Source: Cytospora piceicola
Taxonomy: Eukaryota; Ascomycota; Sordariomycetes; Diaporthales; Cytosporaceae
Direction of reading: 5' to 3'
Assembly: GCA_023375675.1 (NCBI GenBank)
Contig: JALQBC010000010.1
Span: 558,001 to 622,000, forward strand
DNA: 64,000 bases
Below, piece by piece: positions 23,262-34,280 of the stretch. The position numbers and the translations under genes were made by a program. The number at the start of each line of letters is the position of its first letter. Positions within the stretch are counted from its first letter, which is position 1. Below the pieces are notes generated by a model. It was given only the letters and a program-made list of their open reading frames with translations. It was not told the DNA's origin and did not search any database.

Positions 23262-25637
23262 ATGCCGGAAGTGATGGCGTTTTCGAAGGAACTCAAGGAG
23301 TTCGCCTACTTGGCAGCCACTCCTGTGGTTATGAGCCTTGCTACCCTCTATGGCAACCTCACGAGGGACTGTCTAAACCACAGATGGAACCGATCAGCTG
23401 TTGGGTTCTCTGTCCTCGCCGTGCTGACGTTCGTCGGCATGTGCTGGCAAGTGATTGTCGCCCTTAACGTCACAGAGCCATACTTGGTAAACACAAATGT
23501 GCCTTGAGAGTCGCAACGAACCCCTTGCTGAGACAATATAGGATGAGGTTTTTCATATACCGCAGGCCCAGAAATACTCTGTTGGCAGGTGGTCTGAGTG
23601 GGATGACAAGATCACTACACCTCCCGGATTGTACGTGTCTCTTGTTATTCCTCTTCTCTGAGTTTCCCAGCTGACACACGTTGCCAGGTATGTGACTAGC
23701 ATCCTGATCTCCAAATGGCTCTGGGCCAAGCAAGGAGAGTGCTCTGCGACGGTCTTACGGCTGACCAACTGGCTCGCCCTATTGTTACTCGGAATCACCG
23801 CTATGAAGTGTCGACGTCTCATTGAGACCAGACTTTTTGAAAGAGATGCGGGCCAGCCCCGGCCTCACGCACTCAGCATCTACGCCATCCACACTGGCAT
23901 GAACATTGGACTGTTCCCTCTCCTGTTCTTCTTCTCAGCCTTGTACTACACCGATGTGTACTCGACACTGTTTGTGCTTGCCGCATTCCAGACGCACTTG
24001 GAACGAGTCGACCCAAAGGGCAAGTCGCGGTGGAGTGACCTCTGGACCATCTTACAAGGCGTTGCTGCTCTTTGTTTCCGGCAGACGAACGTCTTTTGGG
24101 TTGTGGTCTTTATGGGGGGTTTGGAGGCTGTTCATGCCATCAAGACTCTGCCGCTACCGAGCATCGCGCAGTTGCGACCGAGGTATCCGGGGCCCGTGGA
24201 AAAGGTCAAGTACTACGTGATGCTATGCTCTTGGGGCTTTATCCATGATCCTGCACTGAACCTGGTTTCGCTGGACGGTAAGTTGGCCTTGATCTCCTAG
24301 TTCAAAAGTTGCTGGAGGCTAATTATCGTGCTGGATAGACGTGTTTTTCTTCGTTGTCAGCGTCGCTGTTGCAATCCTGTCCAACCCGGTTCGAGTCTTG
24401 AAGCAGGTCTGGCCACATGTTTCCGTGATGGCCATCTTTGTCGCATTTGTTCTTTGGAACGGTGGCGTAGTACTCGGTACGCACCCCCTGTCCTTCGTTC
24501 TCTTCTTGAAATGTAATTGACAGCTGGATAGGAGACAAGTCCAACCATGTCGCCACTATTCACCTTCCCCAGATGCTTTACATCTGGCCACTGTTCGCCT
24601 TCTTCTCCGTACCACTCCTGACTCCAATCCTGATGCTGCTTTTCCCACTCGTCTGGAATACCTACACCAAATATCAATGGGGCGAAGTGTTGAGAAGTCA
24701 AGCGCAGAGTAAAGGCAGCCACCCCGCAGAGGGCAAGCCCGCCGAAGTACAACCTCAAACAGAGCAAGCCAAGGACCTTTCCAAGTTCCAGGAGTTGTAC
24801 CTCACTTACGGCAGGAACCTGAACATTGCAGGCTGCGCGTCCATGATCCCGATAGCCCTCGCTATCGTCCACCTCAACACCATTATTCATCCGTTCACAC
24901 TTGCCGACAACAGGCACTACATGTTCTACGTATTCCGGTACACCATCTTGCGCGCCGACTGGGTGCGCTATGCCCTTGCCCCGGTCTACGTCCTATGCTG
25001 GGCCTTGTGCTGGAAGGCACTCGAAGGGTGCCGACCAAACCACACGAAAGCCCAGGACGAAGACTGCCCAGTGTCCCACCCGAAACAAGGAAGCTGTGGT
25101 CTCATCAACAGGCCGTCTATCGACGGGTCCATCGCCTTTCCCTCCAACCAAGAAGCCGCCAGGCAACAGCTCGCCGGCCTGGCCTCCGGAAGGCACAGCG
25201 GCAACAGGGACACACCACCGCAGAGCCCCCACGACTACCTCGACGACGGCCGCAGCGCCGCGGCCTCGTCCCCGTCGCTCTCGGCCGCCCTCCTCTGGGC
25301 CCTCGCCGCGGCGCTGTCGCTCGTCACGGCGCCGCTCGTCGAGCCCCGGTACTTCATCCTGCCCTGGGTGTTCTGGCGGCTGCTCGTGCCGGCGTGGCCC
25401 GCACACGCGTGCCACCGGCCCCGCTCCGGGGGCGACCGCCCGCGCGGCGGCCCGGGCCCGCTCGGCGGGCTGTTCCGGCTGGGCCGGCGGGTCGACGTGC
25501 GCCTGGCCCTGGAGACGGCGTGGTTCCTCGTCGTCAACCTGGCCGCGGCGTACATGTTCGTCGCGCGGCCGTTCTACTGGAGGGCGGAGGACGGCACGTT
25601 GTTGGATGGGGGCCGGGTGCAGAGGTTCATGTGGTAG
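23262..25637 (+). CDS. ALG10: Dolichyl-P-Glc alpha-1,2-glucosyltransferase ALG10
   Basis: Exons 23262-23486, 23542-23630, 23688-24277, 24339-24476 and 24532-25637 give 715 aa. ALG10 adds the last glucose to the dolichol-linked Glc3Man9GlcNAc2 precursor on the luminal side of the ER. Diagnostic words are [22 protein letters not shown], the RQTNVFWV loop, [20 protein letters not shown] and [10 protein letters not shown]; about a dozen hydrophobic segments surround them. Between about residues 500 and 590 lies a long hydrophilic loop rich in Ser, Pro and charged residues, absent from the short yeast protein. From about 25200 onward the GC content rises steeply, which opens false long frames on both strands. 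Downstream of the stop the locus meets a minus-strand gene. Confidence 0.95.
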
Positions 25638-26152
25638 TCATGGGTGCCTCTGGGGGTTTGTCGGGGCACCCGGCTGCCTTCCGTCTGGTGGGAGGCAGAC
25701 ATGATATTATCAATGTTGACTTCAGGATGAAGATGAGTCAACGGAGGGTCTGATATCAATATGTTCGTTGAAAGCTACAATGCTTTTCTTCATTCACAGC
25801 TCCCACACTGTCTATCTTCCTGACAGATAAGAGCAGGGACTCGGTCTTTCAAAACCGAGTTGGAACACTAAGATGTCATATAGATCCGTCCCATTCATAG
25901 CCCGGTGTAGCCCGGTGTAGCTATGCCTCCTTTCCGTTTCTCCGTTAACGCCTGCCAATGTCCCAAAACCAAATGTTCCCCGTATGTCTTGATGTCATGT
26001 CTCTAGTAGCGATCCACCATCATGTCGAACTTCTATGTCCGGATGTCAAAGCTGACTCTTTTAGATCCCCTCGATGCGCTTGTGTCTCCATCGTATGACA
26101 ATGCATCCCTTTAACCACCCTCCACCCCCGACCGAAACACCCTCTTGCGTCC
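25638..26152. other. convergent 3' intergenic region
   Basis: This lies between the stops of ALG10 (+) and the low-complexity protein (-). A 10-bp direct duplication (AGCCCGGTGT) is seen near 25900-25920. No gene was seen. Confidence 0.5.
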
Positions 26153-26617
26153 TTATAAGCTCAGCCTGTCCAGACTCAACCTGTCCCCGCTCCGCACCCT
26201 CCTCACCATGCCCAGCTTGAAGTACTTCTCCTCCCCCGCCGCCGTCCTCCCCCCGATATACATCTTGTCCGCCCCCAGCACCTCCCGGAACCCCTCGGAC
26301 GACGAGTCGCTCCCCCGCCGGCGCGGCGGCTGCGGGATCGGGACCCCCCTCGGCGAGGCCACGCCGCGCGCCGCGGCGGACTGCGACTGCGCGGCGGCGG
26401 CCGCCTGCGCCGCTATGCCCCGGGAGGTGGAGGGGGTGTTTGTCGACACGGAGTAGGACGTCGCGGACGGGGAGGGCTGCTTGTTTGCGGACGCCGTCGA
26501 CGATGTCGTGGGCTGTGGTGCCGAGGACGAGGACGAGGACGACGGTGGGAGTGATGAGGGCGGTTGTTGGCGGAAGGCGGCGAAGAAACTGGAGAGGAAG
26601 GGCCTTTGGGGAGACAT
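26153..26617 (-). CDS. conserved low-complexity ascomycete protein, function unknown
   Basis: The preferred start (MSPQRPFLSSFFAAF) gives 154 aa; the open frame extends to an ATG at 26863 (236 aa), but the added part is unlike a conserved N-terminus. The middle is Ser/Pro/Ala-rich and probably disordered. The last 55 residues look ordered and conserved: PQPPRRRGSDSSSEGFREVL, then DKMYIGGRTAAGEEKYFKLGMV, and a tail with the duplicated word DRLSLDRLSL. I know this C-terminal pattern from uncharacterised Pezizomycotina proteins, but no biochemical role is known to me. There is no signal peptide or membrane helix. Confidence 0.75.
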   Translation of the reverse strand: MSPQRPFLSSFFAAFRQQPPSSLPPSSSSSSSAPQPTTSSTASANKQPSPSATSYSVSTNTPSTSRGIAAQAAAAAQSQSAAARGVASPRGVPIPQPPRRRGSDSSSEGFREVLGADKMYIGGRTAAGEEKYFKLGMVRRVRSGDRLSLDRLSL

Positions 26618-28683
26618 GGTTTCGCAAGGCGGCGAGGTCTGGGATCGCTGCTCCGTATGTCTGGACCCTGTCTTGGTACCGCTGTCTTGGGCGAGCAAGG
26701 GGGTTCGCAGTGTTGTTCTGCTGCGGTGGAGGTAGGCCGTCGCAGAGGTCGAGCTGGGTTGTAGAGTAGAGGAGAGAGGTCTCTCACTCTGTTCGGATCG
26801 ACAGGTAAAAAGTAGGTATCGTCGAAATAAAGTGCGATGGTTCTTTGCCGTGGTCCTCTCCACGTTGTCTCCGTTGTCTCTGATTGTTCACGGTCGTCGG
26901 TTTGAAAGCAGGGAAAGTATGACAGCCGTAATAGTTGACAAGCGTGTATGCGTGTTGTACAGGGAGAGAAAGAGAAAAAACTCGTTGCTCAATAGTGCCT
27001 CGTTGGATCTCTCTTGGTGGTCTAGTTAGCTAGTAGATATCGAAAGTCCGCAGTCATTTAGTGTTCGGGGCCATGGAGCAAATGCAATGCAGGCATGTTG
27101 ACGTAGAAGGCAGCTGGAGCCGTCTGGTCGGCCAATCTCGGAACAGGCAATTCGGCACCAGGACGAAAAGGCGAGTGGCAGCACATTCGGTTGGCTGGCA
27201 GGCGCTGGCGGGCAGGTAAGAGGCCCCCCCCCTATGGGTCCCGTAGTGGGGCGCCACAGTGGACGTATCTGCCAAACAACGCGGGGTTTTAGGGGCTCCT
27301 CCTTTTCTTGCAGGGGGTGACCGCCCAGCCGTTCGCGGGGAAGTGGAAGAGGCAGGCAGGCAGCGGAGAAGAGGAACCTGGAACCTGGAAGGGGAGGGAA
27401 GAAACCCTCGGAACCTTGGAGTCCCCGTACCAGAGTCAAGTCAGTCAGTCTGTCAGTTCAGTATCTCGAGGCGAACAGAGACTTTCTCTCCCAGAGCCCC
27501 TTTCGGACTTCCTCATCTCCACGTCACAATGCTATTATGATGGTCGTGTGTTCCAGTGTTGTGTACACTCGAATGCTTGGTCCATACAATGTCAGCCAAC
27601 AAGTCGATGCGTTGGCTCGTCACCTTTTTTTTCTTCCTTTTATATTTCTCTTTCTTTTTAAATTACCCTTGAGTCTTGCAAGACAGGACAGGATCGAAAC
27701 TCTTTTCTCGAAGCCTCGATACCTACCGATCGATCACTAACCACACCTCACCCCTGAATTGGGACGGGCAGACAGACGGTTCTTCCCATTGGTTCGACTA
27801 ACGACCTTGCCCGTTTTATCATGTCACCTGTGCAACAATCTTCCGACTCTGCCCTGTATTTCAAAATCTTCTTTGCAGACTGCAGCAGGAGGGTCGGCTG
27901 TCCGAGCTGTTGGGAACAAAAGTTCCCCGCTCCCGATCCCACGGCTCTGGAACGTCCTTGCGCAGCGGTTGTACTCGGGTCAAGCATCTGTCACCTGTCA
28001 CCTGTCTGTCTGTCTAAGTATGTATCTGTCTTGTCTGCGGACGGACGGATGGACGGCGCTCCGGTTGCTTTATAGCGAGACTGCCTCGGACGAAGCAACA
28101 TCCTCTTCTCGAATCAAATTCGTCTGTTTCTTTCATTTCGTGTACAAGTGTGCTCATTGTGAAAAGGAGAACCAAAATTTGGACGAGTGCCCAGCTCAGC
28201 TTGCTTGGACTTGCTTTGCTGTACATTGTTGCAGTCAATATATCTCGATACACATTCCACGCCTCCTCTATCAGGCGCTTGATGGAAGAAATGGCTCACA
28301 AATATCAGCCATCTCCTTATCTCAGACTGGTCTACAGTTGGCCCGACATGGGATGCTCAAGGCTTCGGATGCTCAAGGCTTCTGGAATTTCCAACTGTTT
28401 CGGGACAGAACAAAACACTCCGTGTCTTAGCCCACCCGCAGGACCATGGCAGCAGGAATGAAGCCCAGATTCGAATCTTTCCACGATATCTAGAATACCG
28501 GCGCGTGTCTCTACTCTGCCGCGGCCCCGTTGATCCCATCCAACTGTGGCGGGTGTGATGACGCCTCGCATGTGGGTCGCTCCAGACATAAACGCCCCTG
28601 CTTCAGGTACAAGCGTGCCGGTTTGCCGTTGACGATGTCTTTTTGAAATTTGACTTGACCCTCCATACCTCCTTTTTTCTCCG
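26618..28683. other. 2 kb intergenic region, no supported gene
   Basis: ORFs of up to 223 codons occur (27759-28430 +), but they lack domains, conserved-looking composition and splice support. A pyrimidine-rich tract lies at 27625-27660. The two flanking genes are divergent, so both promoters lie here. I looked for a repeated peptide precursor that might serve the neighbouring UstYa-like protein and found none. Confidence 0.45.
28351..28382. repeat. perfect 16-bp tandem duplication
   Basis: GGATGCTCAAGGCTTC occurs twice head to tail in the intergenic region 300 bp upstream of the UstYa-like gene. Confidence 0.9.
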
Positions 28684-29612
28684 ATGGCTTTGGGGACATT
28701 GTTTCTCAAAGGAGCAAGAAAGATGGACGCGCAGCAGCCAAAATACGCAAAAATGACCGGCGGCGACCATGGCGGCGTATGTGGCGACGACGTGAGTACC
28801 GAATCGAACGAGTCTCTGATGGGACATGGACAGAGGAAGTGGGAAGATCTGCAGGCACCCGGGAGTGAACGCCAGAACCTAGGGCGACGATGCTACTCGG
28901 CGATATGCTCACTGCAGGGACTGTTGAACACTTTATTGTTGTTCGTGATCATGGGTCTTCTCATCGACCGTCAGTGGCACGAGGAACGGCATGGCCACTT
29001 CGAAGGGAACGGTGACATAACTGGTTTCGCGCCCCGTTGTAAGTCCATTCTATCCCTGACTAAGACGGCCGACTATTTTCCGACGCCTTTATGACCTCTT
29101 GCTCAATGACCTCGTTAGTCGCCCAACAAATCAAAACCTTCGTTCCGGATCTGGCATTTGTCCCTGAGAACGGGTCAGACTTCTTCACGGAAGAGGTACA
29201 GAAGAAATGGCTCAGAATGGTCCCAAAGGGCCTTGGCTACGTTCAAGTCGATGACCCGTCAGACTACGACAACCTCCCGCACCCGCTCAAAGGCTTCTCC
29301 AGGACGGTATTTACGACCTCGATGACACACCAGCTTCATTGCCTCTACAACATCGCCGAGGTGTACTCGGGCCTCGTTTCGGATCCAAGCAAGATCCCAC
29401 CTCAGCTTCAAGGCCATATCCCCCACTGCTTCGAGTACTTGCGACAGAGCATCATGTGTTGCGCCGACACGGCGCTCGAGGGCCAGCATACCACGTTTGC
29501 CAAGGATGTGCAGGGCAGTGACGGGTGGGATGCGAAGCATGTGTGTAAGGACTACGATGCGGTTTACAAGCACCTGGAGAAGATGAGAGCCGACGATCGG
29601 GTTTGGATTTAA
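28684..29612 (+). CDS. UstYa-like oxidase-family protein (DUF3328)
   Basis: Exons 28684-29038 and 29119-29612 give 282 aa, or 269 aa from the second ATG (28723). The intron is 80 nt with GTAAGT. Topology is that of a type II membrane protein: a hydrophilic cytosolic N-terminus, one helix at about 80-97 (LLNTLLLFVIMGLLID), then a luminal domain. Both HxxHC signatures of the family are intact: HQLHC at 189-193 and HIPHC at 218-222, the second followed by FEYLRQSIMCCADTALE. UstYa-type proteins catalyse oxidative cyclisation of ribosomal peptides such as ustiloxins and also occur in other secondary-metabolite clusters. No precursor peptide, UstYb partner or backbone synthase was found nearby, so the substrate is open. 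Confidence 0.92.
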
Positions 29613-30882
29613 TAAACGGAGGAGGCAGTTTCTTTGGGTAGTGGGTCCAAGCCGGACTCCTTCACAGTTCCTCCCGCTGCCACTACGTTGCCGACCTGGC
29701 GAAAACTTCTTTGCTGGGTACTCTCGTCATTGGTGGGGGTGAGATGAATCAAGTAACCGCTTCAACCTTGTTTGAGACCATCCTTGAGCGACCATCCTCG
29801 AGGTGAAGTCTTCCGGCAAAGTGTGCAAGTTCCATGTTCAGGTCCCTCGGGTTGGTGGAATACGCGGACTGACCTTGTTACAACGGCTCTGAAGATATGA
29901 TGATCCGGATTTCGGCAATATCTGGTAAAGCCATGGGAAGTATCCGAGGTGAAGGTGACCATGGATGCCAGGATGAACGTAAGGATTAGGATGATGTTTG
30001 GGTGGTGATCACGGTGCAGGCAGGTTTGAAAAGGTCCGAAATGTGTGAGTGGCGCGAAACTTGTTGAGGAGGCGTTGTTTGATGTACGCAAAGTCAAGTA
30101 GGGGCTTTCGTGGGCTTCATTACTTGCCTCCTGTTTGGGCGGGGGGCGCACTAAGACTCTCATGAAGCAGGAATGTGTCTGATTTCTGACAGAATTGCTG
30201 CCAAGTTGGGGGTTGTTTTGGGGGCTACGATATATATCAGACGAGGTGGGTGTTGTAGGAGCTGCATGCTATATCCTGCTCTATGCAAGTGATTTAAATA
30301 GGGCCGATGACATTTGAAAAGCCACGGGCCCATAAAGGAGACCCAAGACATACCGTAGGCCAAGTATAGCTAGCTTACTACCTATATAGACAACGTGGAT
30401 CCAGCTTTCAGCTGAGGGTTCACTACTAGCATCATAACAGCCCAAAAGGGACCGAGAAAATCTTTGAAGATGCATGAAGACCACCAAGTAAGTAAGCAAC
30501 ACACCACATAGATGCGGTCCTTGCTCACATCCCAACACGTCACTAATCACACAAGTCAGATTTGCATCACAATATACAATTCTGGGGTTTCATCGGACAT
30601 GGCTGTCACTTACTTCTTCAAGTGGCTATGGCTGAGGGCCATGGATCATAAAACGGGGACTACCAACATTGAAGGTATTACAGGAAGCCGAGGTATCTGT
30701 CAACTCTTTACGAGGAACTATGTCAGACGGAACAGAACGTTGGTCTTTCCAGAATATATATGAAACCAAAGTGTTCCCGCGCCTCGAGTTCAGGAGTGCA
30801 ATGCAGTTTCTGGTTGGTCTTCATACGCCTCTACTCGAACACAAGCTCACTTTCACCCCCATAACCGCAACTACCTCCCAAT
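29613..30882. other. 1.3 kb intergenic region, no supported gene
   Basis: A minus-strand ORF (29762-30163, 133 codons) and smaller ORFs show no domain, signal peptide or splice-linked partner. This region must include the promoter of the beta-helix protein. Confidence 0.45.
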
Positions 30883-32608
30883 ATGTTGCGTCCAATGGTT
30901 TCTATAGTCAGTATGGCAGCCATTGCGGCCGCTGACTGTATCCCGTCCGGCCCTGCCTCCACAGTCAACTCCGCCCTACAGGCGGGTGGCGCTGGGGCAG
31001 TCGTCCAACTCTGCCCCAGCGCCGTCATCGACGTCACGGAGGTGGGCATCATGTTCACAGCAGAGGACCAGGAGCTTTCAACCCAGGGGTATCCGGAGGA
31101 CTCGGCCCGCGCCACTGTCATCATTGATCCTGGCAGCAACATCACCAGTGCCATCTGGGGACGGTGGACCTCCGGGGTCAGTGTCCTCAACCTCCAGGTC
31201 GATGGGAACCGGCCGAACGCTGGGCTCCTCAGCGGCGATGCACTCATCGAGATGGGCGGAGGTGCTTCCGGCCAGCGAGTCAGTTACAACGTCATCAAAA
31301 ACACGAGGAGCTGGAGCTGCCTTCACTATATCGGCAGCGGGCAGGACGACAACCCCTGCAGGGATGGTACTGTGACTAACAACACCATTGGACCCTGTGG
31401 AAACGAGGGGGAGGATGATGCAGGCAATTCATTGTGGGCGGATGGGGTCAGCTTTGAGTGTGTTACCAGTAATGTTTCCTACAATGATGTAAGTCTCCTG
31501 CAAAGTTCTCGATTACATATTTACTGTACGAGATGCTGACAGTTCCCAGATCTCTGGCACGACAGATGGAGGCATCGTAATTTTCGGTGCACCAGGATCC
31601 CACTTCATCGGCAACAGCATCACTTCTTCGGAGACTGATGAAGGGTTCGGTGGCATCAACATGGTCGACCCTTCGTACAATGGGAACTACTCTGGCGTCG
31701 TTGTCTCAGGAAATACCATCAAGGGCGTCGGCACCGGCTTCTTCAACCTTGGCATCGGGATTGGAAGCAAGGTGTGGTCCAACCCACATGACGGCACGTA
31801 TTCCGGTCCTGCTACTATCGAAGACAACACCTTCATTGGCAATATTGGCTTCTCCATCGTCGTCAATGGCTGGAGTGGTGGCTTAACGGTGAGTCTCGCA
31901 CCTCGCTTCAATATTCCAAAACAAGGCTCTTTCCCTCCCCAGCCGCAGCTCACCTACCTTCTTCCACGTCCCCTGATTTGTATTCACCCAAAAGTACGCT
32001 ACTAACATGAACAGGCAACGGGCAACGACATCTCTCACATGACTTCGCCCTCATCATCCTTCGCCGACGCAAGCGACTGCCAGGCACAAGTCAAGGCCTC
32101 GTTCAGCGCCAGCGAGCAGCTGATAGCCTACCTCCCAAGCGTCACGGGTCCGCTGACTTTACAGTCCGAATTCACCGACGTGCCGGACAACGCGACCATC
32201 TGGATGTGCCTGCAGCACCCCCTGCCGAGCTCCCTGTCCTTCGCGGCGGGAAACCTCAGCGTGACCGCCGCGCAGAGCACGGTGGCGCTGCTGGAGGGCT
32301 TCCACGTGCAGCTCCAGGGCGACGGGAACCTCGTCGGGTACGCCGTCGACCCCGCCACCAGCGAATGGACCCCGGCCTGGGCGAGCAACCCGCAGAGCTC
32401 GCACTGCGGGGCTGACGGCTCGTCGTGCGTGGTCGCCTTCGGCGCCGGCGGGGACCTTGTCGAGGACGACGGGCTCGGGCAGCTTTGGGATACTGCCACC
32501 GAGGGCGAGGGGCAGACGATTGTCTTTTCGAACGCGTCGCCTTATCTGGAGATCCTGAGTGCGAACGGCAGTTCTGTTTGGACGATTGCGGATGGCGTTG
32601 TGAAGTAA
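30883..32608 (+). CDS. secreted parallel beta-helix protein with lectin-like C-terminal domain
   Basis: Exons 30883-31488, 31550-31888 and 32015-32608, all phase 0, give 512 aa. A short signal peptide (MLRPMVSIVSMAAIAAA) precedes DCIPSGPASTVNSAL. Residues about 20-330 have the rhythm of a right-handed parallel beta-helix (pectin-lyase-like fold): repeated short strands with Asn ladders such as VSYNVIKNT, VTNNTIG, HFIGNSIT, VVSGNTIKG and IEDNTFIGN. The C-terminal 190 residues carry VQLQGDGNLVGY near 408-420, resembling the QxDxNxVxY mannose-binding motif of bulb-type lectins, and a degenerate second copy (GAGGDLVEDDG). Many NxS/T sites suggest glycosylation. Polysaccharide binding or cleavage outside the cell is inferred; no catalytic residues could be assigned. 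Confidence 0.85.
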
Positions 32609-34280
32609 CTGCGAAACATATACGCGAGGCGTCTACCTGGGAATAGTCCATACTTAGGTATGCAGTTGGATCTGCGAGCACTTTCTCAAAGTCCAATATA
32701 CGTCACATGTCACAGCCATTTGCAGGTTCCGAATCCTGCTGAACGTATAGCCTTTTGCCATATATTCACGCTGAACAATGTGCTTGCAATAGATGACCCT
32801 GCCCGGATACATAATCATAATCAGATATCAATTGAGGTAGGACCCCATCAACCTATTTCCTGAGCTCGCTGATTTATGTTCAACATCGACTTGTTAAAAA
32901 AGGTATATCATCAATCGCGGTGACCAGTATTATTTTTGTCTTGAAGTATTTGTCCACTGAACAATAAACATATCACCACACAGCATTGAAGGATGTAACA
33001 TATATGTACGGGAGTTGGGGGCAAGGGCAGGGGCGTTACCCTTGTAATTGAACAAACCATAGTATACAGCATACACTTGGCTTGAACTCCACCCATTGCT
33101 TTACAGCTTTTATATGACTCGGATGCATTGGTACTGTCGCCATTGTGCTCTGCGAACTCCAGCATACAGAACCTCGATAGCAACCTAGAACGTCCGCATA
33201 TTGGTTGGAAGCCGAGCCTACACAGGAGACTGGGATACTGTTTCACCCCGGGATCACTATTTGATAGGAAACTTCCCTCGGTTAAATAATTGCTCAAGTA
33301 TGCTCTTTCATCCGGCACCTATGTCTGAGAGCACCTGTGCCAAACTGCGCAGGTCAGTGGATATGTTGTTCCCGAGCCGTGACCATTGACTGGACAGGAA
33401 AGGGTTCGATTTGTGGGTAGCAGAACCCAGTAATAAGATATGGCGGTAAATTAGAGTTTGCTTCGAGATATTATTCCGGCCAACGCGTTTCAGGTGGAAG
33501 AGGTGATATGGTTTTGATGGAGACCGAGTGTACATGCAAGCTTCGTTCTGCATACGTGATGATTTGTGTTATTATTTATCAACGAATTAACCAAGTCATC
33601 TCGTAGCAAGTGATAGCCTGCTAACGATCCCTTCAGTCCAATACGGACGAGATCTTCGAGGATTGGGGCTGAAAGGAAAGGTTTACAATCCAAGCCCCGT
33701 TTCGGTCCGGATGCTTCCTATTCTGGTACTGGCCCCCCGCTGGGCAACCGGCCAAGTTGTACCGGGATAACCTTGGCGACCCACCACGGGTTTACGACGA
33801 CATGGACTCGATAACGGGCCGAGTAATGATATATACAAAGGTGGTTATAGGTCGCTAAGCCTGATGGGAACTACTGTCACGGTCAATCTCCCGGACGAGG
33901 GTGAACCAAACATTGAAACTTTCGGATGAGCCCAATCGAAATCCGGGGCCGAAGGCCCTGGATTTCAAGCACCCGCAATTGGACCCATTTCTACGAAAAA
34001 AAACGTGATAATCTACGCCTCTTTCACATATGCGTTCATAGTCATGCAGGTATGCGGCGGCGAGCTGACCTACTTGGGAGCATGTGGTATTAATAGTCGA
34101 ACAATGTTACCTCATAAGTGGGTACGTGAACTTGCAGCGTAACGTGCATATATCACAAAGGATCCTCGAGTGCTCCTTCTAGCTCCTGTCTTCAAACGTC
34201 CTCGCCCCTTTTCTGGCCTTCTCGTCTGCTTATCTGTTACGTGAAGCCGAGTGTCTTCACCGAGGGAGACACACGACAAC
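32609..34280. other. 1.7 kb intergenic region, no supported gene
   Basis: Only short ORFs without features occur. It contains the hairpin at 33939-33965 and the promoter of the seven-helix protein gene. Confidence 0.45.
33939..33965. repeat. 12-bp inverted repeat with 3-nt loop
   Basis: The arms AAATCCGGGGCC and GGCCCTGGATTT flank GAA. Eleven of twelve positions pair exactly and the twelfth would be a G-U pair in RNA. It lies 316 bp upstream of the seven-helix protein start. Confidence 0.85.

Noticed and set aside
27759..28430. 223-codon plus-strand ORF as a gene
   Set aside because: No domain, unusual Cys/Leu/Ser mix typical of noncoding reading, no splice-linked partner, and overlapping ORFs in other frames of equal quality.
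26618..34280. A complete dikaritin-type (UstYa) ribosomal peptide cluster
   Set aside because: Only the DUF3328 gene is present. No secreted precursor with repeated core peptides, second DUF3328 gene or peptidase was found on either strand.
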